Part shown: piece after piece, positions 5,517 to 12,747 of the stretch
Numbering within the stretch: the first letter of the stretch is position 1
Layout: the number at the start of each line of letters is the position of its first letter
Source: Chitinophagaceae bacterium
Lineage (GTDB): Bacteria; Bacteroidota; Bacteroidia; Chitinophagales; Chitinophagaceae
Length of the DNA: 12,747 nucleotides
Assembly: GCA_025963615.1 (NCBI GenBank)
Contig: JAOQAL010000831.1
Coordinates: forward strand, 1 to 12,747
Direction: 5' to 3'
Made by a program: the position numbers and the translations under genes
The notes under the pieces: generated by a model
The model's input: only the letters and a program-made list of their open reading frames with translations
Told to the model about the DNA's origin: nothing
Database searches by the model: none

Positions 5517-7145
5517 CTAATTTTTAACTGGTGCGGATGCAGGACCCGGCGTATTAAAATCCAGTTCGTTTTGAGGAACATCCCAGTAATCAAGATAATT
5601 GTATTCCATAAAACAGGATGCAGGTGCAGCGTTGGCTTGTGCCGGCACCAATAATTCACCGGGTACCATTACAATTGCACCAACTCTTCCTCCGCCTTGT
5701 GAGGCGGGTTCCGTTACACCCCATCTCCTGGCATCATAGAAGGCTGTTCCCCGCAAAAACAAACCAATTCGTCTTTCCTTACGGAATTCTTCCAATGCCT
5801 GGGTTTGATTTAAGCCAGTACCCGAAACATTTGCAAGTCCCGAATTCTGGTAGGCTCGAACAGCATCAACCAGACCGAGACCGGCATCAACTTGGTTCAT
5901 GCGGATCATCGCCTCAGCCTTCATCAATTCATTTTCTTCATAGCTGCATACCCATGGTACAAATCCCTGGTTAGCGCCTGTGGCATACCGGCCGCCGTCT
6001 TCAATAAATATGGGATTCCATCTTGTACCAAACTGAAGGCCGCGCCCTCTTTCATTTACTTTTGGAACGTCGAATTGGGCAAAACTGCCCGCAAAACGAG
6101 TATCGCCTGGTTTGAAATCCTGGATGATCCGTTCACTCACAAATTCAAATTGTACCACTTCGCCAATCCATGGGTAAGGATGAAAAGCTCCTGCTGATAC
6201 ATCATTCGTACCACTTGGATCCATCCCAAATTTGAAAATATTATCATTCGCCAGGATTCCGGTATTAGCCAAATCAATTACAGCCTGCCAATCTGCCTGC
6301 GTCATATCTCTCACTTTTTTATTGACCAGCAGGTTGCGGGCCTGTAAGGTATGTATCTGCCTTTTCCACATATCCGGTGTAACTATTTGCTGGTTATCGT
6401 CAAAAGAAGCGACTACCGCCGTCATTACCTCATTGTAATCATCGTTGGCTGTGAGCGAGTTTAAGGTAGTTTCACATTCCGTTAAATTCCTGTTTGCCTC
6501 GGTCATAATTTCTGAACGGTGTACAAAATTATCGCTGGTCTTTCCTGGTTCATTGGTAATAACACCCGCCAGGTACATGGAACCAATTCTTGAATAACAA
6601 TAGCCCTTCCACCACAGAGCCCATGCCTTGAATGTATTCATCTTCGTAGCGGCATCACCGCTGAATTGAAGATCAGGGTTATCTAATGAAATGAGCAATT
6701 GATTGCATTGGGCAATCATATAATAACAGGACGACCATTCATATAAAAAGGCATTCCGTTCGCCGGCATCCCTTGAATTAAACCCCTGCAATTGAGTTTT
6801 CTGATCAAGGCCATTCGGATTAATAACAATCTGGCCACTGGGCAATGTAATTTTATCGACCTGGTTAACCCACCTTAATGCATAATTACCATAAGGAGTA
6901 TAACCCTCATCTCCAAGAACGGAATGGAATGCCATGGCAATAAAAAATATATTGGTTACTCCTTCATCGGGGACATTGGCAACCTGTTTCTGTAAAAGGC
7001 CGAGCGAAAAATTTTTAAGTCCCGATTCAGTCGCCAGCGAAAGTTCGGGCGTGGGCTCGTTGGGATTGTTTAGCTCCAGGCTTTTTTTCTGACAGCCGTT
7101 TGCCGCTAACACAATCACCATAATAAAAGCAACATATTTTTTCAT
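5517..7145 (-). CDS. SusD/RagB-family outer-membrane nutrient-binding lipoprotein
   Basis: From the ATG at 7145 the protein has 542 residues, a normal SusD length. It starts with a lipoprotein signal (MKKYVAFIMVIVLAANG, then C18 as the lipidated cysteine) followed by the linker QKKSLELNNPNEPTPE. The body has TPR-like helices, including a CNQLLISLD segment and WALWWKGYCYSRIG. The C-terminal part carries the family hallmark EENELMKAEAMIRMN and then FRKERRIGLFLRGTAFYDARRWG. It sits on the cell surface as the lid of the SusC-type transporter and captures the substrate. A TTG-started extension to 7169 is in frame but would overlap the susC end and push the signal peptide inward, so 7145 is preferred; it begins 13 bases after the susC stop. 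No glycoside hydrolase or other enzyme is adjacent, so the substrate is unknown. Confidence 0.93.
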   Translation of the reverse strand: MKKYVAFIMVIVLAANGCQKKSLELNNPNEPTPELSLATESGLKNFSLGLLQKQVANVPDEGVTNIFFIAMAFHSVLGDEGYTPYGNYALRWVNQVDKITLPSGQIVINPNGLDQKTQLQGFNSRDAGERNAFLYEWSSCYYMIAQCNQLLISLDNPDLQFSGDAATKMNTFKAWALWWKGYCYSRIGSMYLAGVITNEPGKTSDNFVHRSEIMTEANRNLTECETTLNSLTANDDYNEVMTAVVASFDDNQQIVTPDMWKRQIHTLQARNLLVNKKVRDMTQADWQAVIDLANTGILANDNIFKFGMDPSGTNDVSAGAFHPYPWIGEVVQFEFVSERIIQDFKPGDTRFAGSFAQFDVPKVNERGRGLQFGTRWNPIFIEDGGRYATGANQGFVPWVCSYEENELMKAEAMIRMNQVDAGLGLVDAVRAYQNSGLANVSGTGLNQTQALEEFRKERRIGLFLRGTAFYDARRWGVTEPASQGGGRVGAIVMVPGELLVPAQANAAPASCFMEYNYLDYWDVPQNELDFNTPGPASAPVKN

Positions 7146-7158
7146 ACGAATGATTTTT

Positions 7159-10100
7159 TTAAAATTCAATGTTTATACCGGCCTGGTAAGAACGAAGATT
7201 AGGTATCGCGAAATAGTCAACGCCGATATTTGATCCTGCCCCAAATGTTTGATTTCCCTGACTATCCTGTGCTGACGTAGCTTCCGGATCAAGACCTGAA
7301 TATTTTGTGAATGTTACCAGATTACGTCCAGATATTGAAATGGCAAGGTTTTTCATCCACTTAACATGCAGCAGGTTTCCAAACTGGTATGTCAGGGTCA
7401 GGTCCCGAAGGCGGAAGAAAGATCCGTCTTCAACAAACCATCCTGTGCGCTGAACACTATTGTATAGACTATTGTAGAAATTTACGTAGGCACCTGTCTG
7501 ACCACCGATCGTAACTTCTTTATCAAAATCTTTATGAATACGATCTCTGTATAACCATTGACGGGTTATGTTATAAATTGAATTACCATGATACCAGTCC
7601 CATTGAAAAGAAATATTCAGGTTTTTAAATAAGGTTACGCTATTACTGAAAGACATATTGAATTTCGGATATGCATTTCCAACAATGCTCTGATCATCAG
7701 GATCTGTCAGTAGCGCCCTCCTGGTTGTTTTATCTACTACAATTCCATTTACCAATTCATAATTGGCCGCATCAGCCGGATCAATATAGGGTGTCTCCTT
7801 ATCAGCTCTTGTCTGTGTCAGGCTCGTTAGCGGTGTTACGGCATAAAAATTACCCAGTGGTTGCCCTTGCTTCACCACAAATAAACCGGTAACAAAATCC
7901 CTTCCGTTCGCTACTTTGGTAACCAATGTTTTGAATGTACCGAAGCGCACGCCGAGTTGCCAGTTGATATTATTGCTTGTATAAACGTCTGCATCGAGAC
8001 TAATATCAGCTCCTTTTACTTCCAGGTCAATCAGGTTGTCACGGATCTGCTGTACACCCGTTGACGGTGACAGGTCAACATACTGGATGATATCATTATT
8101 GGTTTTTTTCCAGTAAGTGGCCGACAGGCTAATTCTTTGCAACCAGTTTTTCAAGGAGGTTTTAAAAGTGAAATCAGTGCCTACTTCAAATTCTTTTACC
8201 TTCTGTACAGCTAAACCAGGATTACCGGCAATATTCTGTAAAAACAATCCCAGGCCGGTACCCAGCTGAACGGTACCCAATGTCGATTGTCTTGCATAAT
8301 AAGTGCCATCAAACTCATGAGGGGGAACACCGGCGGCACCGTACGCCGCTCTGATCTTCCATTCAATAATGGAAGGTGATTTTATAAGCTCAGAGGGCCT
8401 GACATAAACCGTTCCTCTTCCAAAGGTGAAAGCAGTTTTCTGATCACCGAAATCAGAATTATAATCCGAACGGAATCCACCTGTAATACCAAAGAGATTA
8501 CCATAGTCAATGATCTGGTTAACCAGGTAACCATACGTGATATAGTCGAAGCTTCCGTCACCACTGATCTTGGTACCAGCGGCATTCACGATATAAGGCG
8601 GATATTGCGGCAGGTTAACTCCCTGCGAATAAAAAGAATTATAACTATTCTTTCTCCAGTCATAAGAAACCTGCGTGGTAGTTTTTATCGGAATATTGAT
8701 ATTGAAATCTTTTTCAAAATCAGTCCTTATATAGGCGGTGGCAAGGGAATTCTGATACAATGAGTGCGCATAATCCAGTCGTATAGAACCCTGCACCGTT
8801 GGCCCCCAGAAACCTTTATCACTTTGCGGTGCATTGACCTGGTTTTTATAAAAATCCGAGTAATCAGAATTCCACCATTCAATACCATATTTATAATCCA
8901 GTTCCAGGAAGCGGGATAACTTATAGTTAAGGTTTAAGTTATTCAGGATTCTTGTGTTTTTACTTTTACGCTCATGCCAGTCAGGTTCCGACAAAACATT
9001 TAACTGATTTTCATCCCTTGGTCTTACGACGGTGAGATCAGTCCCTGCATATTTTGATTTAAAGTCAATCCATGGAAATGAATTAATAAGCTCAAACCGG
9101 TTATTATTAGTCCCGAGAAAAAGAGGATCGGGATTATATAAAATCCTGTCAGTAACGTTATAGCTCCCTGATAAAAGATTTTCATCTTCAAAAATTGTTT
9201 GGGTGATATTGCGGAATGTAAATCCTTTAAAAAGCTCGAAACCAAGATTTGCTGAAAGGTTCATCCGGGTAAATTTATTTTTCAGCACATTCTCCTGGTC
9301 AAGTCTTGAAAAGGTAAATGAGTAGTCTGATTTATCTCCACCGCCTGAAATGCCCAGTGAATGGCTATAGGTCATAGCTCTGTTATAAGCCTGATTGAGA
9401 TGATCATACAGCGGAAGAGAAGAAGGATAGGTTTTATCATTCTTTACATCAAAGTTTGTATTAAAATCTTCTTCTGCGGGGTCCGGCCATTGGCCATTCG
9501 CATCCGGGGCCAGCAGGGTACCGGATTTATTAAGAATGTTTCCCTGTGCATCGGTAAGAAAGTGATGTTTACTTGCTATCAGGTCCTTACCCAAAATAGC
9601 TTTATCCACACTGGCTCTTGAAGACAATGTGATGGATGGTCTTTTATTACGAATCCCTTTTTTTGTAAAAATCTGTATGATACCATTAGCTCCCTGCGCA
9701 CCATATAACATGCCGGCGGCAGGTCCTTTGGCTACTTCCACCTTTTCAACATTAGCGATATCAAGGCCATTGATATCCGTGACCTGTACACCATCCACCA
9801 ATATGATTGGTGTAGAAGCGCCCAGTGAATTGACACCCCTTAAAACAATATTTGCTTTGGATCCCGGCTCTCCCGAAGTAGTTTGTATCTGGGCGCCGGC
9901 TACTTTACCAATCAACGCCTGGTCAACCGATAAAATAGCGCTTTTGGAAAAATCTTTTTTCCCAACACTCGCTACGTCGATAGAAAGTTTGCGCTTATCC
10001 GTGGCAACACCGGTACCCGTAACCACTACTTCTCCCAGTGATTTGGCGTCTACGGTCAATTGAACATTGATGTCGCTTACGCCGGTAACATTTATTTCTT

Positions 10101-10332
10101 TGGGATCGTAACCAACAGCCGACACTACAAGTACCGCATTGTTATTTACGGTAATAGTAAAGGAACCATCACCGCGGGTAGCAGTTCCGTTTTTATCTCC
10201 TTTCACTGCAACAGAAATTCCAGGTAAAGGAATGCCTGCAGGATCGGTAACCTTCCCGGTTACCTGTTTAGTTTGGGCTAGTGCGATCCCTACCCAGCAA
10301 AGCAGGCCTATCAGAAAAAAAAATTTTCGCAT
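7159..10332 (-). CDS. SusC/RagA-family TonB-dependent outer-membrane transporter
   Basis: A 1057-residue SusC-type receptor that imports nutrients across the outer membrane using TonB energy, paired with the SusD lipoprotein downstream. Residues 1-19 are a signal peptide ending ALA before Q20. Residues ~24-94 are a carboxypeptidase-regulatory-like domain (VTGKVTDPAG, then GDGSFTITV). The SusC-type motif GEVVVTGTG is at 100-108 and the plug domain follows, with LRGVNSLG and PIILVDGVQV. The rest is the 22-strand barrel, ending in an aromatic-terminated strand (GINIEF) as needed for BAM assembly. There is no extra N-terminal STN domain and no sigma/anti-sigma pair beside it, so regulation through a FecI/R-type switch is not supported locally. 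A TTGATTTG at 10377 to 10370 is one mismatch from the -7 box and could be its promoter, but no clear -33 is seen. Confidence 0.95.
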   Translation of the reverse strand: MRKFFFLIGLLCWVGIALAQTKQVTGKVTDPAGIPLPGISVAVKGDKNGTATRGDGSFTITVNNNAVLVVSAVGYDPKEINVTGVSDINVQLTVDAKSLGEVVVTGTGVATDKRKLSIDVASVGKKDFSKSAILSVDQALIGKVAGAQIQTTSGEPGSKANIVLRGVNSLGASTPIILVDGVQVTDINGLDIANVEKVEVAKGPAAGMLYGAQGANGIIQIFTKKGIRNKRPSITLSSRASVDKAILGKDLIASKHHFLTDAQGNILNKSGTLLAPDANGQWPDPAEEDFNTNFDVKNDKTYPSSLPLYDHLNQAYNRAMTYSHSLGISGGGDKSDYSFTFSRLDQENVLKNKFTRMNLSANLGFELFKGFTFRNITQTIFEDENLLSGSYNVTDRILYNPDPLFLGTNNNRFELINSFPWIDFKSKYAGTDLTVVRPRDENQLNVLSEPDWHERKSKNTRILNNLNLNYKLSRFLELDYKYGIEWWNSDYSDFYKNQVNAPQSDKGFWGPTVQGSIRLDYAHSLYQNSLATAYIRTDFEKDFNINIPIKTTTQVSYDWRKNSYNSFYSQGVNLPQYPPYIVNAAGTKISGDGSFDYITYGYLVNQIIDYGNLFGITGGFRSDYNSDFGDQKTAFTFGRGTVYVRPSELIKSPSIIEWKIRAAYGAAGVPPHEFDGTYYARQSTLGTVQLGTGLGLFLQNIAGNPGLAVQKVKEFEVGTDFTFKTSLKNWLQRISLSATYWKKTNNDIIQYVDLSPSTGVQQIRDNLIDLEVKGADISLDADVYTSNNINWQLGVRFGTFKTLVTKVANGRDFVTGLFVVKQGQPLGNFYAVTPLTSLTQTRADKETPYIDPADAANYELVNGIVVDKTTRRALLTDPDDQSIVGNAYPKFNMSFSNSVTLFKNLNISFQWDWYHGNSIYNITRQWLYRDRIHKDFDKEVTIGGQTGAYVNFYNSLYNSVQRTGWFVEDGSFFRLRDLTLTYQFGNLLHVKWMKNLAISISGRNLVTFTKYSGLDPEATSAQDSQGNQTFGAGSNIGVDYFAIPNLRSYQAGINIEF

Positions 10333-10502
10333 AGTGGTTTTTTAAGTTTTAGAGATCATGAATAGCAGACAAATCAATCATTGTCCCTGCTATCTGTGAC
10401 ATCGAAACTGAAAAACTTAACGCAGCAATAAGAGGGGATTATTCCAAACCGGGAATTTGAGTTGCTGAAGTATGAAAAATCAAAGCCCGTGAGGCGGGAT
10501 TG

Positions 10503-10544
10503 CTGGAGGCTGGATACTTGATGCTGGATACTGGATGCCGGATA
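10503..10544. repeat. Degenerate heptad array, consensus CTGGATR
   Basis: Six adjacent 7-base units run in perfect register from 10503 to 10544, each CTGGATA or CTGGATG with zero to two changes. The next unit (10545-10551) is only weakly related and runs into the stop codon of the VUT transporter gene (10549-10551). The array lies between the VUT gene and susC. Confidence 0.8.
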
Positions 10545-10557
10545 ACGGCTATCCGGC
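10537..10557. repeat. Perfect 8-bp hairpin across the VUT stop codon
   Basis: GCCGGATA at 10537-10544 and TATCCGGC at 10550-10557 are exact inverted copies around a five-base loop. The structure includes the stop codon of the minus-strand VUT gene and the last unit of the heptad array. No U-run follows on either strand, so it is not a standard intrinsic terminator; it could protect the mRNA 3' end or simply derive from the repeat. Confidence 0.6.
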
Positions 10558-11355
10558 AGCGGGAATGTTTATGGGTGCATCCTGGTCTTTGCCCATGGCA
10601 GCTTGTTTCATTTTATGTGCAAGGTCATGCCCAAGATATTTTTCAATTCTTTTTTCTGCAATGTAAATAACGGGAGTCAGGATTAAAGCCATGCTGGCTT
10701 TATAAATATAATTGACCACACCGATAGCCAGAATTTGCTGCCAGGTGAATATTCCGCTGAATGCTATAAATAAAACTATATAGCTATCTACGATCTGGGA
10801 CACCAGCGTAGACCCTGTAGCCCTGAGCCAGATTTTTTTATTGCCGGTTATCTTCTTTATTTTATGAAAAACATAAACGTCTACCAACTGGCTCACTAAA
10901 AATGCAATAAGACTACCAATAATTATCCGCATACCCTGGCCGAACACACCATTAAATGCAACCTGCATATCCGGGATATTGTCAGAAGTCACCCGGCTGG
11001 TAATCCAGAAATCTGCCGGCGGCACATGAATGGCGCCATAAAACATAAGAAATGCGTATGAAATTAAAATGATCGCCGTATAACTTATCCGGCGCACCGC
11101 CTTAGGGCCAAAATATTCATTTACAATATCAGTCATTATAAATTCCAATGGCCATAACATGACTCCGCATGTCAGGTTAAATGATAACCCACTTTGTCCG
11201 AACAACGAAAAATTTGAGGGATGTAATCCGAATAATTTTTCCAGCGAAAATATTTTACCCCCGATGCATTCGGCTATTAAAGCATTACAACAGAAAAAAG
11301 CCGTAAACCCTAAAAAAAGTTTAGTTGGTCTGTCTTTAAGAATTGAGTGTATCAT
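10549..11355 (-). CDS. VUT/YhhQ-family queuosine precursor transporter
   Basis: From the ATG at 11355 the protein has 268 residues with about six or seven hydrophobic helices, an inner-membrane carrier. The family motif is clear: EFIMTDIVNEYFGPKAVRR at 71-89, with the conserved T75-D76 and N79-E80-Y81. A later IVDSYIVLFIAF and the NYIYKASMALILTPVIY helix are also typical. E. coli YhhQ takes up preQ0 and preQ1, precursors of queuosine in the tRNA anticodon position 34; the same role is inferred here. The start is fixed by a four-base ATGA overlap with the stop of the upstream small membrane protein (11355-11352). A longer in-frame reading to 11484 would overlap that gene by ~130 bases and adds residues unlike the family. 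Its stop lies in a hairpin and repeat array. Confidence 0.9.
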   Translation of the reverse strand: MIHSILKDRPTKLFLGFTAFFCCNALIAECIGGKIFSLEKLFGLHPSNFSLFGQSGLSFNLTCGVMLWPLEFIMTDIVNEYFGPKAVRRISYTAIILISYAFLMFYGAIHVPPADFWITSRVTSDNIPDMQVAFNGVFGQGMRIIIGSLIAFLVSQLVDVYVFHKIKKITGNKKIWLRATGSTLVSQIVDSYIVLFIAFSGIFTWQQILAIGVVNYIYKASMALILTPVIYIAEKRIEKYLGHDLAHKMKQAAMGKDQDAPINIPAAG

Positions 11356-11651
11356 TCGTTGGGATGAAAATTGAGATAAAATATATAAAAAATCAGGAGA
11401 AATAAAAATAGCAAATTCGCAATGCTTAACCACAAAGGCACCGGGTAAAGTTTTTTCCGGATAATCAACACCAGGAGATAACAAAAGTTAACGCCAGGTA
11501 TTATAAAAACGCCCAGGAAATAGCCGATGATAACAATAGTGGAAGTAACTGCTTCATCCTGCGACCAGCTGCTGATCTGCAATGAAACAGTTAAAAGGAA
11601 AAAAATGCCGCAAATAAAGGCCAGTCTTGACAAAAATAATAGCCAGCGCAT
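11352..11651 (-). CDS. Small three-helix membrane protein coupled to the VUT transporter
   Basis: A 99-residue, strongly hydrophobic protein. Three membrane segments can be seen: about residues 3-25 (LLFLSRLAFICGIFFLL), 36-65 (IVIIGYFLGVFIIP, then NFCYLLVLII) and 72-95 (PLWLSIANLLFLFLLIFYIF), with RKK at 66-68 marking a cytoplasmic loop. I do not recognise a family. The gene ends in a TGA that shares ATGA with the VUT start, so the two are translated together and may act together, for example as an accessory to the transporter, but that is inference from position alone. Its ATG lies 55 bases from the divergent YfhO gene. The frame is intact and hydrophobic throughout, which supports a real gene. 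Confidence 0.7.
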   Translation of the reverse strand: MRWLLFLSRLAFICGIFFLLTVSLQISSWSQDEAVTSTIVIIGYFLGVFIIPGVNFCYLLVLIIRKKLYPVPLWLSIANLLFLFLLIFYIFYLNFHPNE

Positions 11652-11706
11652 GGGACAATTTAGTATAAAATAGCCTTAATTTGCCCAACTTAATACTTAA
11701 TTTTCT

Positions 11707-12747
11707 ATGAATAAAGGATTGTTCCGAAAGGTTCTGCCTCATCTGATTGCGGTTGTTGTTTTTTTAATTGTTGCAGCAGTTTATTGCAAACCAGCGTTGC
11801 AAGGGAAAGTTCTTTCCCAAGGTGATGTAACGCAATGGAAGGGTATGTTTGAAGACATGAGGAAATACAAAGAAACGCATGGGCATTTACCACTCTGGAC
11901 TAATGGAATGTTCAGCGGTATGCCAGGTTATCAGATTGCGCTGGAACCCTACAATCCTGCCACTACCAGTTATTTTCATGGCCTGTTCAGTCTTTGGCTT
12001 CCCAAACCTTTAAACTTCTTTTTTCTTGCCTGTATCTGTTTTTATTTTTTGTCGCAGGTATTAAGGGCCAATCCTTATCTCGGTATCATTGGGGCGCTGG
12101 CTTATGCTTATGCTACCTATAACCCTATTATCATTTCGGCCGGGCATGATACTAAAATGATGGCCCTGGGATACATGCCGGCCGTGGTGGGTTCCCTGTT
12201 GTTGATCTATGAAAAAAAATATCTTTTGGGTGCGGCGCTCACGGCATTGGTTACCTCATTATTGATTGGCGCCAACCATCCACAGATCACTTTTTATACC
12301 TTACTCGTTATTGTCTTTATGTCGGCGGCCTATGCGATAAGATGGATACAACAAAAAGAATTCAGACATCTATTGCTGACTTTCGGTATTGCCATCGGCG
12401 CCGGGATTGTAGGTGTTCTGGCTAATGCGGTAAATCTTATAACCACTTATGAATACTCGAAAGAATCCATCCGGGGTGGCAGTGTGCTGGCCGATGCCAC
12501 AAGCGACCAAACCAAAACAGGGTTAAGTACCGATTATGCACTCAGTTACAGCTTTTATAAAACCGAACCTTTGGTATTGATGTTTCCAAGGATCTATGGC
12601 GGAAGCAGTAACACGTTTGAAGTACCGGAAGATAAATCAAAAGCCCTTGATGCTCTGCGTCAAATGCCGCAACAACTGGCGCAACAAATCCAGGGAAATC
12701 TTCAATTTTATTGGGGCGGCATTAATCAAGGTACGTCCGGTCCACCG
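11707..12747 (+). CDS. YfhO-family membrane protein, N-terminal part, 3' end outside window
   Basis: An open frame from the ATG at 11707 continues past the window edge, giving 347 residues. It starts with a basic N-terminus and a first membrane helix at ~11-27 (LPHLIAVVVFLIVAAVY). An extracytoplasmic segment follows with QGDVTQWKGM (38-47) and NGMFSGMPGYQ, and then a series of further helices. The conserved stretches SAGHDTKMMALGYMP and GANHPQITFY are typical of the Bacteroidota YfhO group. YfhO is related to GT-C-fold glycosyltransferases; in Bacillus subtilis it modifies lipoteichoic acid, but the substrate in Bacteroidota is not settled. Family members here are usually about 800 residues, so a little under half is present. 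It is divergent from the VUT operon; TTAATTTG at 11676-11683 is one mismatch from the -7 box and may drive it. Confidence 0.9.
   Translation, partial: MNKGLFRKVLPHLIAVVVFLIVAAVYCKPALQGKVLSQGDVTQWKGMFEDMRKYKETHGHLPLWTNGMFSGMPGYQIALEPYNPATTSYFHGLFSLWLPKPLNFFFLACICFYFLSQVLRANPYLGIIGALAYAYATYNPIIISAGHDTKMMALGYMPAVVGSLLLIYEKKYLLGAALTALVTSLLIGANHPQITFYTLLVIVFMSAAYAIRWIQQKEFRHLLLTFGIAIGAGIVGVLANAVNLITTYEYSKESIRGGSVLADATSDQTKTGLSTDYALSYSFYKTEPLVLMFPRIYGGSSNTFEVPEDKSKALDALRQMPQQLAQQIQGNLQFYWGGINQGTSGPP

Noticed and set aside
5618..6438. Plus-strand open frames antisense to the susD-like gene
   Set aside because: The minus-strand frame encodes a complete, motif-bearing SusD protein; the antisense translations have no recognisable features.
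9361..10345. Plus-strand open frames antisense to the susC-like gene, up to 144 residues
   Set aside because: They lie entirely or almost entirely opposite the plug and N-terminal domain of a clear SusC protein; low-complexity shadows of its codon use.
10370..10377. susC promoter box TTGATTTG
   Set aside because: One mismatch to the -7 consensus and no -33 TTG at a proper distance; mentioned in the gene entry but not listed as a separate site.
10481..10500. Intrinsic terminator of the VUT unit
   Set aside because: Only a four-base CCCG/CGGG stem with an interrupted T-rich tail on the minus strand; too weak to list as a feature.
11356..11484. 43-residue N-terminal extension of the VUT transporter
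   Set aside because: It would overlap the upstream membrane-protein gene by about 130 bases; the ATGA overlap at 11352-11355 gives a family-like start.
11554..11893. Two minus-strand frames of 62 residues over the YfhO start region
   Set aside because: They overlap the better supported small membrane protein and YfhO genes and show no conserved pattern.

Overview
The window looks like an ordinary chromosomal stretch of a Bacteroidota bacterium, most likely of the Chitinophagaceae/Sphingobacteriia side. The evidence is a SusC/SusD pair, an HU-CCDC81/SPOR-like membrane protein typical of the phylum, YfhO-type and VUT-type membrane proteins, near-absence of Shine-Dalgarno sequences, and TAnnTTTG -7 promoter boxes. 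No phage, IS element, integrase, CRISPR array or recognisable defence system is visible.

Layout. 1-288 (-): truncated small membrane protein of unknown function, with a promoter box almost touching its ATG. 373-1323 and 1313-1813 (+): HU-CCDC81/SPOR-like protein overlapping a DUF985 cupin. 1850-2069 (-): two tandem tRNA-Cys(GCA) genes with an intrinsic terminator at 1812-1845. One copy has the standard anticodon loop; the other carries C33 and G38. 2166-3859 (+): nucleoside phosphorylase then dapF, behind a good promoter at 2109-2140. 3933-5331 (+): CorA-family ion transporter and a Nudix hydrolase separated by one base, behind a promoter at 3870-3902. 5517-10332 (-): SusC/SusD outer-membrane uptake pair with no enzyme or regulator beside it. 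10549-11651 (-): VUT/YhhQ-family transporter and a three-helix small membrane protein overlapping by ATGA. 11707-12747 (+): 5' part of a YfhO-family membrane protein that runs off the window.

Functionally this is a series of short, mostly unrelated housekeeping units: peptidoglycan/lysine precursor synthesis (dapF), nucleoside salvage, divalent metal uptake, queuosine-precursor uptake, envelope proteins and one outer-membrane nutrient importer. No stretch above 300 bases lacks a gene; the larger gaps (1814-2165, 5332-5516, 10333-10548) hold the tRNAs, hairpins and short repeats.

I do not see a clear new multi-gene system. The best leads are small: (i) the tRNA-Cys copy lacking the near-universal U33 while its stems stay paired, including a compensated base-pair change; (ii) three degenerate tandem arrays, all with a 7-bp period but different consensus sequences, bracketing the SusCD unit; and (iii) an unknown three-helix protein translationally coupled to the VUT transporter.
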